Source of the DNA: Symsagittifera roscoffensis
Taxonomy: Eukaryota; Xenacoelomorpha; Acoela; Convolutidae
NCBI RefSeq assembly: GCF_963678635.1
Contig: NC_087063.1
Span: forward strand, 58,040,759-58,104,758
Direction: 5' to 3'
Length of the DNA: 64,000 nt
Part shown: positions 41,159 through 51,884 of the stretch, piece by piece
Numbering within the stretch: the first letter of the stretch is position 1
Layout: the number at the start of each line of letters is the position of its first letter
Program-made: the position numbers and the translations under genes
The notes under the pieces: generated by a model
Told to the model about the DNA's origin: nothing
The model's database searches: none
The model's input: only the letters and a program-made list of their open reading frames with translations

Positions 41159-41733
41159 AATGTTATAAAAAAATTCCGTCAAAATGCTAGTTAAAAAGTC
41201 GAAATTTGTCTGAAGAAAAAAAAACCCACCCCGAGCATAAATATTCCGTTACTTTCGTATCAAAAGTCGGAACAATAAGGATGTTGTTTGAATGAAAATA
41301 AATTAAAACAGAAAAAATATATCTTCTGAAATTTGTTTTCTTCAATTTAATCCTACTCACGCTTTTGTCAACTAAAATAAAAAGTATTTAGCGTCTCTCC
41401 TAATCAAAAATTATTTGCTTCATTTGATTTTGGAACGCTGGAATCCGCCGCGTGTTATAAGAACGCAATATATTGCTCGTTAATTATCAAAAATTAAATC
41501 ACCAGAGATAATATTTTTAACAATTTAGCTTCGAATAGCAATATTTTTTCAGATGGTTTAAAAACTGCTATCAAAGTTACATTAAAAACCATAACTTTAC
41601 TCAATAAAAAAACACCTCCGGCATAAATATACCGCTTTTTTTTTTAAAAATTGGAAGAAAACATCAATTTTTGTTAAAGATTTTTAGACGAATTTAGACT
41701 TTTTAACTAGCCATTTTTGACGAATTTTTTTTT
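41159..41733. other. AT-rich region after the gap
   Basis: No gene. A short diverged direct repeat, GAGCATAAATATTCCGTTA at about 41233 and CGGCATAAATATACCGCTTT at about 41617, is the only structure seen. Confidence 0.35.
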
Positions 41734-42010
41734 ATATCATTCAAAAGGTATTGTTGTTCTGAGCTTAAACTTGAAAATTTTTTCACTTGTGATTATTTTC
41801 TGTAATGTTATGGGAGTTTAAACATTGCCATTTTGGCCAATCAGGGACAATTATAAGTCGCGCTATTAAAGCGTAAGCGGAGATTTAATCCGCCTTAGAA
41901 ATTGTTCCAAATTAGTTGAAAGAAGCTAATTCGCCATAATTGATTTGTTACAAGGAGCAAAATCTATTGTTTTGTACTTTATATGGCGTGTGGGGGGATG
42001 ATTTACATGG
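41734..42010. repeat. Dispersed repeat R, long form, copy 1
   Basis: Shares TATATCATTCAAAAGGTATT, GTTATGGG-GTTTAA, GCGTAAGCGGAGATTTAATC and GCGTGTGGGG with 48173-48588 in the same order and orientation. Noncoding. Confidence 0.7.
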
Positions 42011-42049
42011 ATAAAAATTCAAGTTTATTTTAAATAATTTAGTTTTTTA

Positions 42050-42130
42050 TGTTGTTCATGATATTACTGCTCCATAAACCTTAAAGACAGTCGCAACATT
42101 CAGGGCTTCTTGTTTGTTTTTATCGCTGTT
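42050..42130. repeat. Dispersed repeat R core, copy 1
   Basis: ATATTACTGCTCCATAAACC then TTAAAGACAGTCG and CAGGGCTTC; also at 45540-45627 and, for its right half, 55148-55205. The 45-kb and 55-kb copies include a GGGCTTCGCCC-type hairpin that is shortened here. Confidence 0.7.
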
Positions 42131-42524
42131 AATGCTACATAGCACTTACGTTTAGTGTAGAATCAGTATAGTTGCTTAGTAATACCAGCTATATAGCCCA
42201 GCGTATACTTAGTGCGTTCCGGGGAGTTCGGCGTGTGTTAGATTCTCACCTAAGTCGTTTCATTTGAGAATCCTATTTGAGCCGGACCTGACAGAACATA
42301 AAATGCTACTATTTTAATCGGTTCAATATTGGTTTGCAATTGAGTTTCTGTTATTTCAACCGCGTGAACTAAATTTGATTTTAAAGCAAAAATTATAAAT
42401 CAGCGCATGATCAACCCCACTATTTTGGCTTGATACCTTTTATGAAGTCACCATATTTTGACCACATTTCGTGAATTTAAAACCGATTCTGTTTTTTTTA
42501 GTTTATAAATTCAGCAGAATATTT
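42131..42524. other. Sequence preceding the BEL-type primer-binding site (possible LTR)
   Basis: By position this should be the 3' part of a 5' LTR, because the primer-binding site follows at 42525. No second copy of this stretch was found, so the LTR call is tentative. Confidence 0.3.
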
Positions 42525-42542
42525 TGGTGCCGCGACTCGGGA
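42525..42542 (+). other. BEL/Pao-type primer-binding site
   Basis: TGGTGCCGCGACTCGGGA, of the TGGTGCCG-GAC-CGG type found just inside the 5' LTR of many BEL/Pao elements. It starts with TGG, complementary to a tRNA CCA end. Its last part, GACTCGGGA, is repeated downstream in the 75-bp units. Confidence 0.55.
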
Positions 42543-42690
42543 ATTTATCCATTCGTCGAATACATTTCATACTCGGAACTGTTTTGTCGACTCAAACCAG
42601 GTCGTGAGGACTCGGGAACTTGTCCATTCGTCGAATACATTTCAAACTCGGAACTGTTTTATCGACTCGAACCAGGTCGTGAGGACTCGG
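42534..42690 (+). repeat. Tandem 75-bp repeat in the BEL-like leader
   Basis: Two full units (42534-42608, 42609-42683) and the start of a third, each beginning GACTCGGGAA and containing TCCATTCGTCGAATACATTT and AACCAGGTCGTGA. The repeat takes in the 3' end of the primer-binding site. The ORFs over it are a by-product, the period being a multiple of three. Confidence 0.85.
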
Positions 42691-43590
42691 GAAGGAAACA
42701 AAAGCCGAACCAAACCGATAGCCCAATTAGCCGAACGACCACATGACCGGCAACAGCGAATCAGCCAAAACCAAGGCAGAAAATTGTGTTGTTGTTTCTG
42801 CATCCAAATCCGGTTTCCATCTCACCAAAAACTTGAAAAACCGAACCTTTTTTGTCCGTTTCTCAACCCAGTTATGCTATAATCTGACCTGTGAGTGCTA
42901 TGATTCGTAGTTTTTTGTCATTATTAGGATTTACTAGATTTCAAATTTTGCTGTAAATTACATACGATGTTGTTAATTACAAACCGATTAAGACCGTACT
43001 AGATACCTAATCCTAGTTCATACCCAGTACCCTAGTACCCCAGGAGAGTCTTGAACCCAATAATTACGTGATAAGAAAAATTCCAGACAATTTTCCAAAA
43101 ACTGTTCGCAAAAAATTTTTCAAAAAATAAAAAAAAATTTACTCGAAAAAAAAATTATACCCAAAATAATTTTTCCCAAAATTTTCACTGACAAAAAAAA
43201 TGTTTCTTGCACGAACTTAGAGCAAAGCCGGATAACCGTTTAAACCGTCAATCGTGTAGAGCAAGTTTTTTGAGTGAATCCCTACCTTGATTTCCTCCAG
43301 TGGTTGAATAATCTTTAAAAATTTGCTCGCCTCGCCCCGTTTTCGGCCGCATACCGCCGCGACCGTTACTACTACCGTTTCGCCGTAACGTCGAAAAGTT
43401 TAACCGATAAATTGTACGCGCTAACTTAAATCGTACTGAACCGAAGCCATAGTAGAACCTTACAAACCTCAGCTAATGGTTTCTAAAGTTTTTATCGTCA
43501 TAATTTTTTTTCATTTCTTTGTGTCGACTTCACAACAACAGACTCTTTAAAGTGTTTGCAATATAACAACCAAATCACTTATCACTCTCA
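42691..43590. other. Leader of the BEL-like element, no gene identified
   Basis: AT-rich with poly-A-rich stretches at 43080-43200. No credible ORF, repeat or RNA gene seen. Confidence 0.35.
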
Positions 43591-44350
43591 ATGGTGTTCA
43601 TCATTGCTGCAAATTCTCTCTATCACTCCGTAAATACATTACCATTAACTCTGCAAAAACGCCTCGACGGCACTTTTAAAGAAGTTCCATGTTTAATCTT
43701 TAATTTGAAAACAAATAATCGACAAAAGACTGTTCAATATAGTTTAAGCAACTTCCCAAAAAGTATGATAGAGAAAAACATTATAATTTGGCATCACTCC
43801 GTAAATACATTACCATTAACTCTGCAAAAACGCCTCGACGACACTTTTAAGGAAGTTCCATGTTTAATCTTTAATTTGTAAACAAATAATCGATAAAAGA
43901 CTGTTCAATATAGTTTAAGCAACTTCCCAAAAAATATGATAGAGAAAAACATTATAGTTTGGCACAATGTTAGAAATAACTCATTAAGCAAGCATAGATC
44001 AAACAACGATAACCCACTTACACCAGAAAATCTAATTGAAATTTTAAAAGAATATAAAAACAAAATATCAGCAATTATTTACGTACACCGTCAAAACGCC
44101 CCCAATATTTATGGACGTTTGGTTGAAACAGGAATTTTAACTATTGATCTGACAAAACAATTAATCTCAAAAAAAAGCTAACGACAAAGAATTAATTCGT
44201 AAGCTTGAATTAATTCATCCCCCGGCGTTTTTAGAAATAAAAAGTTTGAGAATCATTCGACGTTATATCCCATATCTGTCTGAGCTTATCAATGAAGTTG
44301 TCGACCAATTTCAACAAAAAGAAAAGCAGATAGGCAGAAGATATCACAAA
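43591..44350 (+). pseudogene. Unrecognised ORF in the BEL-like element with a 57-codon internal duplication
   Basis: Reads MVFIIAANSLYHSVNTLPLT, then LQKRLDGTFKEVPCLIFNL, and continues NPLTPENLIEILKEYKNKIS, APNIYGRLVETGILTIDLT and, after a frameshift near 44178, RKLELIHPPAFLEIKSLRII. The 171-base segment 43622-43792 is repeated as 43793-43963. The repeat is a whole number of codons, but the second copy has a TAA (near 43879) after IFNL. Probably an N-terminal extra ORF or gag segment of the BEL-like element. I recognise no domain. Confidence 0.4.
43622..43963 (+). repeat. 171-bp tandem duplication
   Basis: Units 43622-43792 and 43793-43963 differ at only a few bases. Confidence 0.9.
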
Positions 44351-44574
44351 TGACAACAGTCGACGAATATTTAACATTTGTTAGGCATTATAAATCTTGA
44401 TTTGTTGTTTTCATTAGTTAAATTTATCTTTAAGTTCAATCTTGTAGTTTGTTGTCTTTCTCTTCCGTAGGCAACGAGCTTGGTAGGAGTCTTGCGAGCA
44501 TCCTCTCGTTCGGTATACGATGCGGCTACTTGAATTGGTTTTAGTTTGATTCCGTCAATCGACACTACATTTTT
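44351..44574. other. Short noncoding gap inside the BEL-like element
   Basis: No clear coding on the plus strand. A minus-strand ORF at 44371-44565 is unassigned. Confidence 0.3.
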
Positions 44575-45427
44575 TTGCTTTTATATAAAAACAAAACAAA
44601 AAACAAATTTTTCAAAATCGAGCTTGATCTCGGCCAGAAGCTGAGCAAAATTTATCTTGCAAGGAAAGAATTGGAAACAAATCTTTTCGAATACCATGCC
44701 AAAATTACGGAATCTATAACTGCGAATGATAGACCAGCTAAAATTGAAACATGCATCGAGAAATCTAGCATTTGCTTCCAAAAAATTATAGAGAAAAATG
44801 ATGAGCTTAAATCATTGTCTTTGAACAACAACAACGCTGCTGAAACCAAAAATCAACTTAAGTTTTACCTAGGATCTATCACTGCAAAAATGACGATATA
44901 TTAGGTCTAGCTAAAAGTACTTTCAAGTTAAAACTCAAAAGGACCAGGTAGCAACTGCACGAACCCCGACGCCAAGCGAATCCGTCCGTTCCAAGAAACT
45001 CCTTTCACAGCGTTCTAAGATTGCATCAATGAATTCGAGTGAGCGTCAAATAGAGGAAGCCTTTGCAAAATTTAGAGGCGAGGAAGTTGAACGCCAGGCA
45101 GAGGCTAAGCTTCGTTTGAAGAAGCAACAGATCCAGATTCAGTCGATGAAGGGTCAACTTGAATTTGATGTGGTTGTAGAGAAAAGCCGTCAAAAGCTAG
45201 CCAAAGCAACTATCGAAGAGGCTGAATATCTGGAAGACGCCTCTGAAATCTGTAGACTTCGTCGTTGCAGTTCGAAATTGGCAATGGCCGTTCAGGAGAA
45301 CCACACAGAGGAAGACCGGACAAGAAGTTGAGTGAACACTCAATTCGCAGCTCAGGAAGTAGTTCAGCCCGAGGTGCCAGTCCAAAGTGTCAACCTGGAA
45401 CCTGCTTCCGAATTTTTGTAATTTTCA
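44575..45427 (+). pseudogene. BEL/Pao-like gag N-terminal remnant
   Basis: 44575-44904 reads LGQKLSKIYLARKELETNLF and helical CIEKSSICFQKIIEKNDELK, a coiled-coil N-terminus of the kind that opens BEL polyproteins. After a break at about 44905-44950 it continues VATARTPTPSESVRSKKLLS and (45029-45331) QIEEAFAKFRGEEVERQAEA, LRLKKQQIQIQSMKGQLEFD, a charged coiled coil. The frame ends at 45331, with a further piece to about 45418. No DUF1759-like part, protease or pol follows, so the element is gutted. Assignment rests on the primer-binding site and coiled-coil character. Confidence 0.45.
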
Positions 45428-45527
45428 AGTATTGAACCGCCTTTCAGTAGAAATCTGACGATTATTCACAACTCTCAACCGTGTCATAGAAAAAAAGTCA
45501 AATTTATTTTATTTTTTTAAATTTTTT

Positions 45528-45627
45528 ATGTTTTACATAATATTACTGCTCCATTAACCTTAAAGGCAGTCGGAAAATTCAGGGCTTCACCCTGATACGC
45601 GTAGTCTCGTTTGTTTTTATCGCAGAT
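45528..45627. repeat. Dispersed repeat R core, copy 2
   Basis: ATATTACTGCTCCATTAACC, TTAAAGGCAGTCGG, CAGGGCTTCACCCTGATACG, then TCGTTTGTTTTTATCGC. Uninterrupted version of the site into which the Ty3-like element at 48674-55146 inserted in another copy. Confidence 0.75.
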
Positions 45628-46640
45628 TTTGATGTCAAAAAAATTCTAGTTTATGAATCGTTAAAATTTTCAGAGATTTAATCTCTTTTGACTCAACAGA
45701 ACTATGCTAAAAAATTGAGTTTAGTCTTGATAAGTCTTTGAACACAAAGAAATTGAAAAACTTTCAGCCGAAAACAAGGCAGAAAAAAACATAATACTTC
45801 GTCAATTTAAAAGCAATTTTTTTTCGCTTTAGGTAGTTTTTCACTTTACTCAAAGTGTTTTTGTTTTTTTTTGTTTTTGTTAGTATTTTTTTCTGATATT
45901 GATTGTGTTGTTTTGCCGCAAAGGCAAAACTGTACGCTTAAAAGGAATTGTATTAAAATGGAATCAAAATAAATTGACCAAAATGGTTTAAAATTGATTT
46001 AGAGAACCGATTGAAATAGATTTGTATCAAGTTTTTTTAGGTATTTGCCGCATTATCTGTATAAACTTGAATGCAATCCCTTTCTTTTCAGTATGAAAAA
46101 CATACTATATCCTTGAGAATTCTCACGTCTCATCAAAAAATTGATGATGTGTTCTACAGCACATCTATTTTTTACGTGAATGAAAATGCACGTGCTTCAG
46201 ACCTATTTTACCGCAAATTATTACTGCTAGAATAAAACGCACTGATAATCTCAACGTAAAAATTAATTTAACGAGTTAAGTTTTCTGCTGCTACATTCGT
46301 TTGATACAAAAATAATTTGAATAATTTATTTTTTTAATATTGAATGGCGTTAAAAAAGTAATTGCGAGAGAACTTTTGGTTTATTGTATTTTTCATGGTT
46401 TTACATGAGAAAAACTGTTTTCTGCCTTATTTTTTCCTTCATCGGGCTCTATTCAAAATTTATCAATTTTGATTTTAAGATCAATTGTGAAAAAAAAAAT
46501 TGGCCTGTGTAAAACTTGATTTGAGAATCTTAGTTTTAAAAAATTCAATTGTTCTTAAATCTTCTATAAACTCAAACCATTATACTTCCTAGACTTCTCT
46601 ATTCAGTCTATAAAGCGTCTCCACATCTGTATATTCAAGT
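45628..46640. other. AT-rich region, no gene identified
   Basis: Poly-T-rich. A pyrimidine-rich stretch ending CTTCTCTATTCAG at about 46603 looks like a splice acceptor, but no matching open frame crosses it. Confidence 0.35.
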
Positions 46641-46799
46641 ATGCCCATTGAACGGGTCCCGATAGTGCACAAGTTTGGCATCATCTCCCAGTCGCACCGG
46701 CTAGAGATCCAGGAGAGGATACTAGCAGAGGCCAAACAGGCCAAAGAAAGGAAAAAACAAGGAGGAGCAGTCACCTACAAATCCACCAGACCTTCCTAG
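46641..46799 (+). CDS. Unrecognised 52-aa ORF, terminal-exon-like
   Basis: MPIERVPIVHKFGIISQSHR then LEIQERILAEAKQAKERKKQ and a Thr/Ser-rich end, stop TAG 46797-46799. Much less AT-rich than its surroundings and coding-like: a helix with strong charge patterning, mostly C or G in third positions. It is closed upstream by an in-frame TAA at about 46608. An AATAAA lies at 46903-46908, about 105 bases downstream. It could be the last coding exon of a host gene or the 3' end of an unrecognised element. Confidence 0.35.
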   Translation: MPIERVPIVHKFGIISQSHRLEIQERILAEAKQAKERKKQGGAVTYKSTRPS

Positions 46800-48172
46800 T
46801 AAGAATATTGAGTAGGAAACGAGTTTTTAATTGCCTTGCAAGTATCGCAAATGTTACGACGCGTTTTCGTTAATTTATTTCTCGATAAATTTCAAAAATG
46901 TAAATAAAATAAGAAAACTAAATTTTTGATTGGATGGTTTTATAACATCAATTTGCTAGTTTTACCATGGGAGATTCGCATATGTTAAATTTTGTTTTAA
47001 TGGAGCAAGGACTACAAATTTTGCAAGGTTCTTGCGAAAAAGGCAATATTTTTTTCAGAACCCTGCAAACTTTGAATTTTTCATTTTGTTCTTCTGAAAG
47101 CCAAAACATTGGAAAAAAATGTGCAAGAATTATGCAATTTTTTAATGAATCTCAGTTCCCTGATATAATTGGGAACTCATGTCTGTGCGGGGGATCTCGA
47201 TAGGGGATTTTCGACAGATTTTGGGCACTTTTGGAAACTTTTGACCAAAGTATTGCCTCTTCCCATCAAACATATTAGCGACAAAGACAACTTGAGAAAA
47301 ATTTCGGGATCGGTCGGCCAAAAATCGATGTTTTAAAACAGTACTCCCTCCTCTCCCCTAAATCTGCCCCTGTGACTGCATAAAAATAATAAACATAGAT
47401 TTCAATTTTGAGAATGCACTTATAAGATTCAAAATTAATGTTAAGAATAAATTGAGAATTTCACCTCGAGCGACTTTTACTTTCTTTCTCAAGCATTATT
47501 TGTAATCTGAGAAACGGAAACTTTCATACCAACCTTTTGTCGAAACTAAAGTTAATTTTCTCATGGTTTTATTGATATCCCAACCACAACTGAATACACT
47601 TAATACGGTGCATGGAAAAAGTATGCTCTTTCCCATTTCGTCATTCATTACTAGGCAAAAGTGCAGAAAATTGTGCAAAATCAATTTCTCCTGTGGCATT
47701 CAAAACAACGATGGCAATGCCATAACGCGGAATCCACGACACAGTCATTTTTTTGATGTTCCTTCGAACCATTACAATTCAGAAAGTACATCACCTACAA
47801 CAGCTGATTAGCTTTTCATCAGGAATTTTACGAGGTAAATCATATAATGGTAATGACTGAAGGTGAGCAATAACCAAAACTGATCTATAAAAATCACTTA
47901 GTGGAGAAACCAGAATTAAGGTCCTTAAAGTAAATATTACAAAATCGAAAAAATTTGTATAAAATAATTATTTAAATTGAGTAAAAATTAATTCAAAATC
48001 TTGTTTATAAAAAATGAAAAACAGCTCAAAGTGTAGCTTAAAATTACTATCTTATTCATTATTACTTTGTTTGAAGATCTATCTTTTAGAAACTGGATTT
48101 TTTATGCGCTTTTTCTAGGTAAATATCTGAAAGGTAGCTAAAACTTTGGTAGTGAAATCTTATACTTAATCT
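46800..48172. other. AT-rich region with a minus-strand coding-like patch
   Basis: Minus-strand 47496-47699 (67 codons) and a neighbouring frame (PRYGIAIVVLNATGEIDFAQ, about 47665-47735) look protein-like but are split by a frame change. No family recognised. Otherwise nothing seen. Confidence 0.3.
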
Positions 48173-48588
48173 TATATCATTCAAAAGGTATTGTTGTCCT
48201 TAGCTTAAGTTTGAAAAGATATTTCACCTGTGATCATTTTTGGTAACGTTATGGGGGTTTAAGGATTGCCATTTTGGCAGATTTTGCACAATTAACGCGT
48301 GATATATTCACTGCATTCAAAAAAGATTATTGTCCTAGGCCTAACATTGAAAAGATATTTTACCTGCGTGTGATCATTTTTCGCGAAGTTATGGTAGTTC
48401 AATTATGGCCCATTTGGGTCAATTTACGCGCGATATACTTCGCGCTCTTAACGCGTAAGCGGAGATTTAATCCATCTTAGAAATCCTTCAAAATTGGTTG
48501 AAGGAAGCTTATTTGCCAAAATTGATATTTTACAAGTAGCGAAATCTATCATTTTGTATCTTATATAGCGTGTGGGGTGATGATTTTC
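48173..48588. repeat. Dispersed repeat R, long form, copy 2
   Basis: Matches 41734-42010. It contains an internal duplication of about 130 bases: CATTCAAAAGGTATTGTTGTCC at 48179 and CATTCAAAAAAGATTATTGTCC at 48314, each followed by GATATTT-ACC-TGTGATCATTTT. Confidence 0.7.
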
Positions 48589-48668
48589 AAAAAAAATCTA
48601 AACTTTTAGGTTTTTTTCATTTTGGTTTTATTACAATTGATTTTTTCCTGGGATTTTTTGCTCTTCAG

Positions 48669-48673
48669 ACCTT
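48669..48673 (+). repeat. 5-bp TSD, left copy
   Basis: ACCTT, matching 55147-55151, at the outer edge of the left LTR. Confidence 0.55.
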
Positions 48674-48886
48674 TAATAAAGTGTTTTGTTAATCTACGAC
48701 TTTTGTACAATTAATGTACAAAATACTTAAACAGACAAAAAACAGACAAAATAGAGTGTGTGAATTTAAAACGTTCTAAAACTAATATTGAATACACTCT
48801 ACGATCGACCGATAGTCGTAACGAACAATGTTAACCGGTATTTGATTGATACCGAAGGTCATCTAGAACAGCTAGAAAAAACACAA
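48674..48886 (-). repeat. 3' LTR of the Ty3-like element
   Basis: Plus-strand TAATAAAGTG...GAACAGCTAG matches 54928-55146 along its length (shared TGTGTGAATTTAAAACGTTC, CGATCGACCGATAGTCGTA, CCGGTATT). The boundary on the element side is approximate because the A-rich ends differ. Confidence 0.8.
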
Positions 48887-49241
48887 CATTTCCCACATGG
48901 AAAAAAAAGAAAACTACAATTTCACTGACTAATTCTATATAAACCCATTTTCCCCCTTCAAAGTAGGAAAGAGTTTTACAAACTGCGCCGAAAAATAGTA
49001 CAGCAAGCAAAATAGCATCTACAAATGAAATTGGAAAAAACAAATGTACAGGGTGAACATACAGAATTTACCATTATACAGATGATAGGATAAAAACAAA
49101 TTAACTAAAATAAAAAAAAACAGCAATAATTTACAAGATGTACGTTTAACATGAACAACGTCATCTACAATAAAAGGATCATTTAAGTGTGTATACTATA
49201 AAATGAAATAAAAGAAATTTTTTTTTCCAGTTTTAGGAAGA

Positions 49242-50488
49242 TCAGTTAAGCTCTGCGTCAAAATCATCTAGTCTGGCTTTTACATCTGGGTCGATAGTCG
49301 ATGATATGTCGCTAGTTTTCTCTACCTCGTCAATTGTGTTAAGGATGGTATGTTGTAGTGATAGGTAGGATCCGGATGTGGTATTTTTTAAAATTGACAT
49401 AATCGGCGTGAAATTTGCTCTTTTCAATGGGCAGGATTTCTTTGAAGTCCAAGTCAACGTAGTCTCTGCGACCAGGGTAGGTATTGGTGGTGCCTCCGCT
49501 AATGGTGTTAACAGGTCCGAAGGTGAGGATATGAAGAATTTTGCCCTGGTTTGGTTGAGCACTGTAACTGACTCTGTAGTCCGGTTGTCTTTTTTCAACA
49601 CCACATCTATAAATCGCCGATCTCCGAAGAAATTCGGGGGTCCAGCGTTCCTGCGAGGACTGGAGTGTCTTTTTGGGAAATCAATGGGGCCACACCTTCC
49701 GTTGTCCAACAAGATTGGATTGTTTTCCGAGCCTTCTATCTCAGCAGAGTCTGGCACTTCTATGATCGCTGGTTGGTCTGTGTTGACGGATAGGTTGGGT
49801 CTAATTTGAGGAGAGTGAGCATCACCTGTAACATTTAACCCTTGGTCAGACTCGGCTTGGTGGCTGGGAGGTAATATTGTTGGTCATGTCTATTAAAATA
49901 GTCTATTATTCCGTCCCAAGAGTTTAAGTTTAAAAAGGACGAAAAGCCTGAGGAAATATGAATGAGGTCTTGAGTGGTCTCTGCGTCTAATGGCGAATCG
50001 GACGTCTGAGTTGGCCTACCTGCTCCTGAGGTGCCTTACCTTAGCTGGAGGTTGTCTGTCACTATAGTCGTCTTTGCTGGAGGTAGATTCCTCTTTCTGG
50101 CTAAACAAGATTGTACAATGAAATTGTGCCCAATGGATGGTTGGTTCACCACAATTTTTTTGGTACCCGGGAGTATTCTTCCCTTAATAGACAAGTCCGA
50201 TTTTCGTAAATTACGACAGTTATCGAGAGTTATTGTGTGATCGGATGAGTCATTGATGTCCTTCTTTACTAAGTTAAAATAAGGTTCACAGTTTTTTCTG
50301 TTGGTAGCCCTTCTATATAGTTCACCTCCAGCAACTAATTTCTTCGATGCTCTTGGGCCTCTGTTCTGGTTGTGACCCTCTTGTGTAAGTGTGCTCGGGA
50401 TTGTTTGAGCTAGCGACAGGTTGTCTTGCGGTTCCGATGGACTGACCTTGTTCTCGTCAAGAAAAACGTCTTCCGCATCGTCGTGCAA
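49242..50488 (-). pseudogene. C-terminal region of the Ty3-like polyprotein
   Basis: 50036-50488 reads acidic KVSPSEPQDNLSLAQTIPST, RGPRASKKLVAGGELYRRAT and DHTITLDNCRNLRKSDLSIK. After a break, 49242-49757 continues RCGPIDFPKRHSSPRRNAGP, RRFIDVVLKKDNRTTESVTV and ends DDFDAELN at a stop near the 3' LTR. By position this is the tail downstream of the integrase core; no domain is recognised. The 171-codon 49242-49757 frame is the longest intact piece of this element. Confidence 0.5.
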
Positions 50489-50559
50489 TTCCCAGTTTCT
50501 GGTCCGTCGGTTAGATAGAATCGATTTCCATTTATCTAAACGGTTATCAAAGGAATTCA

Positions 50560-51507
50560 GATTTTTCCATCTAGTGTTAGCCGTTATATTAAAGTGTTTC
50601 TCGTACGGAGTACAACCGATTGAAGCTTATTTTGTGATTCTATGATTCTAGATAATTTTTTTGATCGGGGAATTTAAAGAAGGTTTTGATAAATCAAATG
50701 ATATTGCTAATAACTCAGACTTTATCGTATAGCCCATTATATCTATGATCGCCGACTGTTCAATAAATGATCTCGATGTTGTAGAAATTTTTAAAATTGT
50801 GTGATAAAAAGCGAGACCCATGGTCGACTCTAATCTTCCTTGGGAAGCCGTAAAGGTGACAATAGTCGTTTAAAAATGAAATAAACGTGTTTGAGGAAGT
50901 TTAATTTACTATCTTGGCCGATGGGAATTTACTGAATTAGTCAATACATAAGAGAATGTATTTTTGTGTTCCCCAAAATGCGTCCAAAGGTCCTGCAGAA
51001 ATCCAGATTTATTTTTTCGTTAGCAAAAGTCAGGGTCGACAGTTTTATAATATTGTCGGTACCTTACAAAACTTTGAGGTTCTTACCAGCTTTCAGGCAT
51101 TGACTATAAGACTTCCCGTGATGGTAAACCTCTCGGTAAATGTAAGGCCACCAAATGTTTTCCGCGAGAGACTTCACACCAAAATGGCCTGGATGGGTCT
51201 CGTGTAGCATTGCGCTAAAATTCCTCTGATAGTAAAATTTTCTATGAATGGCCATTGGTCGTTTTGTCTGCTTTGTCTAAATCAAGTCCCAAATCACTTT
51301 GTGTTCTCTCGTAATCAATTGTAGAAGTTTCTTAGAACAGTGATCTTTGGGGAATATCGGAGGAGTGGGTAAGTTTAAAGCTGCTTTGCAACTCTTGACT
51401 AGATTTGCATGGTCGTCTGGGAGATAGTCATCTTTAAATCTCAGGGCGATATTGTGTTCTTCAGGAATTATGAGTAAAGGGCCGGTAATATCCTCCATCT
51501 TCGTCAT
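50560..51507 (-). pseudogene. Integrase of the Ty3-like element
   Basis: 51064-51255 holds the zinc-binding region: HETHPGHFGVKSLAENIWWP, then VYHHGKSYSQCLKAGKN, i.e. the H-x4-H part is present and one of the two Cys is Ser-shifted (CLKAGK). Core fragments below 51060 in changing frames include IPIGQDSKLNF and GFPRKIRVDHGSRF, the second Asp region (expected D-x-G-x-x-F). Stops and frameshifts throughout. 51277-51507 is the linker from RNase H. Confidence 0.6.
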
Positions 51508-51884
51508 ATCAGATTTCTTTTCTTTTTGAGGTATGAGTTGTTTATTTTCGAAAATGAAATGTAAAAAGACCTAGTCCAAGAAAGTGATGCTCCTAGTGTT
51601 TAACTTAGAATTATCGATAGGTAAACACTTGAAAGTACAATTTTCTGCTCGTATGTGGGAATTATAGCAAATTTTTATTGACTGAGCAATACAAGATAAA
51701 ATAGCGTGAATAATTTTGAGTTTGAAGTTAGCTAAAGAGGTATTCTTGAGTCTTGACCAATCACATCGCCTGAACTTTCTACACCCGACGGGATACTACT
51801 GTTCACGAGTTTGTTAGTGTTTACAGCGACCGACGGTCTATCTACAAGTTTTGAACATAAAGAGTCAAAGTGTGCTCTATTAGA

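Noticed and set aside
40946-41182. ORF across the N gap
   Set aside because: Mostly undetermined bases.
42471-42882. 91- and 92-codon ORFs near the BEL primer-binding site
   Set aside because: Open only because the 75-bp leader repeat is a multiple of three; located before the coding region of the element.
47563-47811. 82-codon plus-strand ORF
   Set aside because: The minus strand looks more coding-like here and neither has a recognised family.
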